NCBI GenBank assembly: GCA_049325275.1
Contig: JBMOLU010000029.1
Coordinates: forward strand, 1 to 64,000
Direction: 5' to 3'
Source: CAIQJJ01 sp049325275
GTDB lineage: Bacteria > Chloroflexota > Anaerolineae > Anaerolineales > UBA4823
Length of the DNA: 64,000 nt
The position numbers and the translations under genes were made by a program. Positions 60,330 to 64,000 of the stretch are shown in pieces (position 1 is the first letter of the stretch; every line of letters starts with the position of its first letter). The notes under the pieces were generated by a model that was not told the DNA's origin, made no database searches, and saw only the letters and a program-made list of their open reading frames with translations.

Positions 60330-61549
60330 CTTTTCATTTCCTGTTACCCATTTACCGCCTGGTCGCCGGGCTGCCGAATGCGGCTTTCTTTCTTGCGCTG
60401 CCGTTAGGGCTGGTCTTCACCGGCCAGTTGTGGCACAAGTTTGCTCCTTTGCCCGCCACCCGGCCCTGGGATAACTGGGGCGTGCGCTGCCTGCTGGTCT
60501 TTGGCCTGCTCGACTGGCTCCTGCTGGCGGCCCTGCCCCGGCTGCGGCTTTCGTTCGGGCCGGCGGGAGCGCCGCTGGCGGGGATGATTGCCATTCGTAC
60601 GCTGGTGATCGTCCTGTTCCTGGCGGCACTCTTGGCGGCCAACCGCCTGCATGGTGAAGCGGCCACCCGCCTGGCCGGCAAAATCCCCGTCCTGTTGCTG
60701 GCGGCGCACGTGCTCGTGCTGGCCTGTGAGTTCGAAGCGCTCTATTTCGAGCCGTTTTTCCTGCGCACCAGCAACCACACCCTTGCCGCGCCGGTGCTGT
60801 TCCAAAACCCGAACGTGACCGATCGAGGGCTACGCATCGTGCAGTTGAGCGACACCCACGTGGAACGCACCACGCGCCGCGAACGTGAACTGGTGGAACG
60901 CATCCGCGCCCTCAAGCCAGATATCATCTTGCTCACCGGCGACTATCTCAACCTGTCGTACTTGCACGATCCACAGGCGCAAAGCGACGCACGTGCGCTG
61001 TTCTCGCAGTTGCAGGCTCCCTATGGCGTTTATGCCGTCACAGGTTCGGTCGATCCGGCGTCGGCCATCGGCCCCGTCTTCGACGGCCTGGAAATCACCT
61101 TTCTCTCTGACGCGGTGCGCCGAATTCTGCTACCGCATGGCGAATTCTACCTGGTGGGGGTGACCAACCGAAGTTTCTCACGCGACCAGGAAGCTTTCCA
61201 GCGCTTAGTGAAGTCTGTACCGGATGGAGCGTTTTCTGTCCTGATCTACCATACACCCGATCTGGTCGAAACCGCGGCAGAAAACGGTATGGACCTGGTG
61301 CTGTCAGGCCATACGCATGGCGGGCAAATTCGCCTGCCGTTTTACGGTGCTGTGTTCACCAACTCGAGATACGGTAAAACGTATGAAATGGGGCGCTACG
61401 AGGTCGGCACGACGACGCTGTACGTCAGCCGCGGCATCGGCATGGAAGGCAACCACGCCCCGCGCGCCCGCTTTCTCTGCCCGCCAGAGATCGTTGTCTT
61501 CGACCTGCTCCCCGGCGACCTGGCCCCCCGACTTCCTCATGACCGGTAA
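60326..61549 (+). CDS. Membrane-anchored metallophosphoesterase, variant active site
   Basis: A 407-residue paralogue of the protein at 50993: four N-terminal hydrophobic segments, then LSDTHVERTTRRE, LLTGDYLNLSYL, YHTPDLVETA and LSGHTHGGQIRLPFYGA. GNHD is again replaced, here by GSVD, so the change is shared by both intact copies and not a chance error. GTG 60326 overlaps the regulator's stop and the end overlaps the kinase start by 11 bases; the three genes are one translationally coupled unit. Confidence 0.87.
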   Translation: MTFHFLLPIYRLVAGLPNAAFFLALPLGLVFTGQLWHKFAPLPATRPWDNWGVRCLLVFGLLDWLLLAALPRLRLSFGPAGAPLAGMIAIRTLVIVLFLAALLAANRLHGEAATRLAGKIPVLLLAAHVLVLACEFEALYFEPFFLRTSNHTLAAPVLFQNPNVTDRGLRIVQLSDTHVERTTRRERELVERIRALKPDIILLTGDYLNLSYLHDPQAQSDARALFSQLQAPYGVYAVTGSVDPASAIGPVFDGLEITFLSDAVRRILLPHGEFYLVGVTNRSFSRDQEAFQRLVKSVPDGAFSVLIYHTPDLVETAAENGMDLVLSGHTHGGQIRLPFYGAVFTNSRYGKTYEMGRYEVGTTTLYVSRGIGMEGNHAPRARFLCPPEIVVFDLLPGDLAPRLPHDR

Positions 61550-63677
61550 CTTCTACCTCGACTGGCTCCTGCTGAGCGTCTCCCTTTTCGATACCATCCT
61601 GCTGCTGTGGTTAGGCCTGACGGTTTTCCTGAACGCCGAGCGCCAGGTTGACGGCCGCAGCCGTTGGGGGGTCTGGCTCTCTGTCGGCGGGCTGCTGATG
61701 GGGGCGCTGTTCTTTGTCAGCCACACGGCGATTGTCGGCCACGAGCAGTCACCGATCACGCCGGGGCTGGAATTCTGGTGGCGGGTGGGCTGGATTCCGA
61801 TCGCGCTGCTGCCCTACACCTGGTATGCCATCGTGCTCTGGTATGCCGGTTACTGGGAGCCAGGCCCGAACGCCTTACGCCGCCAGCGGCCCTGGTTCAT
61901 GGGCGTCAGCCTGCTGACCGTTTTCTTGATCAGCACGCTGATTTTCTTCAACCCGGTGCCGTCTTTCCTGGCCATAGCCGCCCCGCGCTTCGTCTCTCAC
62001 GGGATTCGTCCTAGCGACATGCTCTGGATTCTGGCTTACGCCGTCTACCTGCTGCTTTGCATCGGGCTGGCCCTGGATTCCCTGCGCCGTCCCGGGCCAA
62101 CGGCCCGTCACGAGGCCGGGCATGCGGCCCGTCACCGTGCCCGGCCCTGGTTGACGGCCACGTCGCTGGTGCTGCTGCTGGTTTGCCTGTTGGTTGCCGG
62201 CATCGTGGCCTGGGGCGTGATCCTGTTGTGGCAAAGTGCCTACCGTTACGTGACCGTACAGATGATCACGATCGTGGGTGTGCTCGACCTGATCATCGCC
62301 GGCCTGATCGGGCTATCGATTATCCTCCTGGGGCAGGCCGTGGTCAGCTACGAAATCTTTACCGGCAAGGCCCTGCCGCGGCGTGGCCTGGCGCGTTACT
62401 GGCACAACGCCATCGTCCTGGCGGCCGGTTTCAGCGTCATCGTGGGAGGCAGCTTCACGATCCATGCCCGGCCGATCTACAGCATTCTGGCGGCTGCACT
62501 CCTGATGACGGGTTTCTATGCCCTGCTGACCTGGCGTTCTTACATGGAACGCGATCACCTGATCCAGAGCCTGCGCCCTTTTGTCACCAGCCAGCAGTTG
62601 TACGAGCGCCTGTTGACGCAGGAGAGCGAAATTCCGGCCCTGGATATGGCGGCCCCCTTCCGCGCCCTGTGCGCCGACGTGCTCGGCGTGCGCCGGGCGG
62701 CCTTGCTGCCCATGGGGCCACTGGCAGCTCTGGCCCCCCAGGCCCTGGCTTACCCCGAGGGAATTTCGCTACCGGCCGCCCCGGCGACCGACGGCTTCAG
62801 GCTGGCGCAGCCGCTCGACCCGGCCCAATCCGATGGCATGGCCTGGGCCATCCCGCTTGGCAGCACCCGCGGTTTGATTGGCGTGCTGCTGCTGGGCGAA
62901 AAACAGGCCGATGGCCCTTACACGCAAGAAGAAATCGAAATCGCGCGCGCCGCAGCTGAGCGCATCCTGGATACACACGCCAGCAGCGAGCTTGCCCGCC
63001 GGCTGATGGCGCTGCAACGCCAACGCTTGGCTGAAACCCAACTGCTCGACCAACGCACCCGCCGCCTGCTGCATGACGACGTGCTGCCGCGCCTGCACGC
63101 TGCCCTGCTCAGTCTGAACAGCGACCCGGCTGCAGCAACAACCTCGCTGAGCGAGGCGCATCGCCAGATTTCCGACCTGCTGCGCGACCTGCCAACCTCG
63201 TCGGCCCCCAATGTAAAACGCCTGGGGCTGCTCGGTGCGCTGGAGCAGGTCATTACCGATGAACTGCCCAAAGCCTTCGAAGAAGTCAACTGGCACATCA
63301 CGCCAGAAGCCGAGGCCGGGCTACGTTCCCTGCCTGCCCTGGCAAGCGAAGTGCTTTTCTATGCGGCCCGCGAAGCCATCCGCAATGCGGCACGGCACGC
63401 GCGCGGCGGCGCCAGCGAGACCACGCTGCGGCTGGACATCCGTGCCTCGGTCACCACCACCCAGCCCTCGCAGACAGGTGCTGACGGGCTGCTGATGGAA
63501 ATCGAAGACAACGGCATCGGGATTGCTGCCGAGGGGCAGCCAACGGGCCAGCCTGCCGGCAGCGGCTCCGGGCTGGCCTTGCACAGCGCCATGTTGGCCG
63601 TGGTTGGGGGAACGCTCTCCATTGAAAGCGAAGCAGGGATATTTACACGTGTGCAAATTCAGCTGCCAAAGGGATAA
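61539..63677 (+). CDS. Multi-pass membrane histidine kinase, LytS/NarX-like
   Basis: A 712-residue kinase. Eight or so hydrophobic segments (residues 1-330) are followed by a GAF-like region (about 355-480), the phospho-acceptor region LDQRTRRLLHDDVLPRLHAALLSL, and an ATPase with AAREAIRNAARHARGG, EDNGIGI and GSGLALHSAML. The HDD form of the H box and the shortened ATPase mark it as a HisKA_3-like kinase. ATG 61539 overlaps the phosphoesterase gene. Partner: the regulator at 59580. Confidence 0.85.
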   Translation: MTGNFYLDWLLLSVSLFDTILLLWLGLTVFLNAERQVDGRSRWGVWLSVGGLLMGALFFVSHTAIVGHEQSPITPGLEFWWRVGWIPIALLPYTWYAIVLWYAGYWEPGPNALRRQRPWFMGVSLLTVFLISTLIFFNPVPSFLAIAAPRFVSHGIRPSDMLWILAYAVYLLLCIGLALDSLRRPGPTARHEAGHAARHRARPWLTATSLVLLLVCLLVAGIVAWGVILLWQSAYRYVTVQMITIVGVLDLIIAGLIGLSIILLGQAVVSYEIFTGKALPRRGLARYWHNAIVLAAGFSVIVGGSFTIHARPIYSILAAALLMTGFYALLTWRSYMERDHLIQSLRPFVTSQQLYERLLTQESEIPALDMAAPFRALCADVLGVRRAALLPMGPLAALAPQALAYPEGISLPAAPATDGFRLAQPLDPAQSDGMAWAIPLGSTRGLIGVLLLGEKQADGPYTQEEIEIARAAAERILDTHASSELARRLMALQRQRLAETQLLDQRTRRLLHDDVLPRLHAALLSLNSDPAAATTSLSEAHRQISDLLRDLPTSSAPNVKRLGLLGALEQVITDELPKAFEEVNWHITPEAEAGLRSLPALASEVLFYAAREAIRNAARHARGGASETTLRLDIRASVTTTQPSQTGADGLLMEIEDNGIGIAAEGQPTGQPAGSGSGLALHSAMLAVVGGTLSIESEAGIFTRVQIQLPKG

Positions 63678-63756
63678 GCTGCGGCTGCTTTCGGTTCTGG
63701 CACGGAAGCCTGCTTTCACCGCGCCGGGTGTCTCGCCAGGGCAAACAGCAAGCCGC

Positions 63757-64000
63757 TCAATCTGAGCCATTGGAGTAGCCTCCGCTTCCACCGTCCCCCG
63801 AGGAAGGGGCAGTCGCCGTGCCGTCCGACGAAGAAGCGGGGGCAAACGACCGGGAGTTAAAGTCATAGGTCCATTGTTCACCATACACATCCGAGAGCAA
63901 TAGCTTGCCTGGCAGATACCATGTAACAGTCTGAAAGTTAACCCCTGGCAATACCGGCAAAGGTGATTGCGTGGATGATGATAAATCTAGCCAGATGATC
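63757..64000 (-). CDS. Partial CDS, C-terminal part, unknown secreted-like protein
   Basis: An open frame enters from the right window edge on the minus strand and ends at TGA 63759-63757; 80 residues are visible. The visible part has VTWYLPGKLLLSDVYGEQWTYDFNSRSF, then a Ser/Gly/Ala-rich low-complexity tail ending GGSGGYSNGSD. Such tails are common in exported Chloroflexota proteins. The family is not recognised. It is convergent with the kinase, with 79 bases between. Confidence 0.6.
   Translation of the reverse strand, partial: IIWLDLSSSTQSPLPVLPGVNFQTVTWYLPGKLLLSDVYGEQWTYDFNSRSFAPASSSDGTATAPSSGDGGSGGYSNGSD

Noticed and set aside
1..64000. CRISPR arrays, rRNA and tRNA genes
   Set aside because: No regularly spaced repeats and no conserved rRNA or tRNA cores were found in the gaps between genes.

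Overview
The window looks like chromosomal DNA of a Chloroflexota bacterium close to Anaerolineae, at roughly 55-60% G+C. This is inferred from several traits: Thr/Pro-rich 'TPTPT' linkers, a secreted protein ending in an LPVINR-like tail, GAF-rich sensor kinases, a tad pilus locus without a secretin gene (fitting a cell with one membrane), and the greA-lysS pair. No rRNA or tRNA gene was found.

Layout. 1-4.2 kb (minus strand): the start of an unidentified gene, then a maturation cluster for selenium-dependent molybdenum hydroxylases (a MocA-like transferase, a YqeC-MocA fusion, YqeB), an NmrA-type reductase and an FmdB zinc ribbon. 4.4-10.2 kb: a giant membrane GAF/PAS histidine kinase and a TPR membrane protein. 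10.3-17.7 kb (plus strand): greA, lysS, an internally deleted phzF remnant, a DegT-type aminotransferase, TlpA-like and Lgt-like membrane proteins, DUF302, and folate genes (FolM-like SDR, folB, folK) convergent with folE. 17.7-28.4 kb (minus strand): folE, hpf, comF, the tad pilus operon (cpaB, tadZ, tadA, tadB, tadC), a 5' fragment of a group II intron, the small flp pilin gene, and a DegS/DegU-like pair. 28.5-39.1 kb: glnA with its own promoter and repeated boxes, two more GAF kinases, a double-receiver regulator, a hydrolase, a CpXC protein and a class III aminotransferase. 39.2-45.1 kb: structured leader DNA, an ABC-F ATPase behind a leader-ORF/terminator arrangement, and a 1283-residue secreted M23-type protein. 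45.1-45.6 kb: a structured region with an apparently complete small minus-strand transcription unit. 45.6-50.9 kb: an NAD operon (isochorismatase-like hydrolase, VOC protein, nadC, nadA, nadB) behind a near-consensus promoter and paired operators. 51-63.7 kb: membrane metallophosphoesterases beside two-component systems at two loci, one extra copy being a pseudogene, plus a radical SAM operon. The window ends in the 3' part of a minus-strand gene.

The main themes are signal transduction (five histidine kinases outside the DegS-like one and four regulators outside the DegU-like one), cofactor synthesis (folate, NAD, selenium/molybdenum cofactor), surface pili, and nitrogen assimilation. The observations most worth testing are the ABC-F leader attenuator, the orphan small minus-strand transcription unit, the NAD operon operators, the repeated linkage of variant metallophosphoesterases with two-component genes, the intron fragment splitting flp from tad, and several promoters placed so that the mRNA would start at or near the start codon. 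No search was run; all names rest on reading motifs in the translated sequence.
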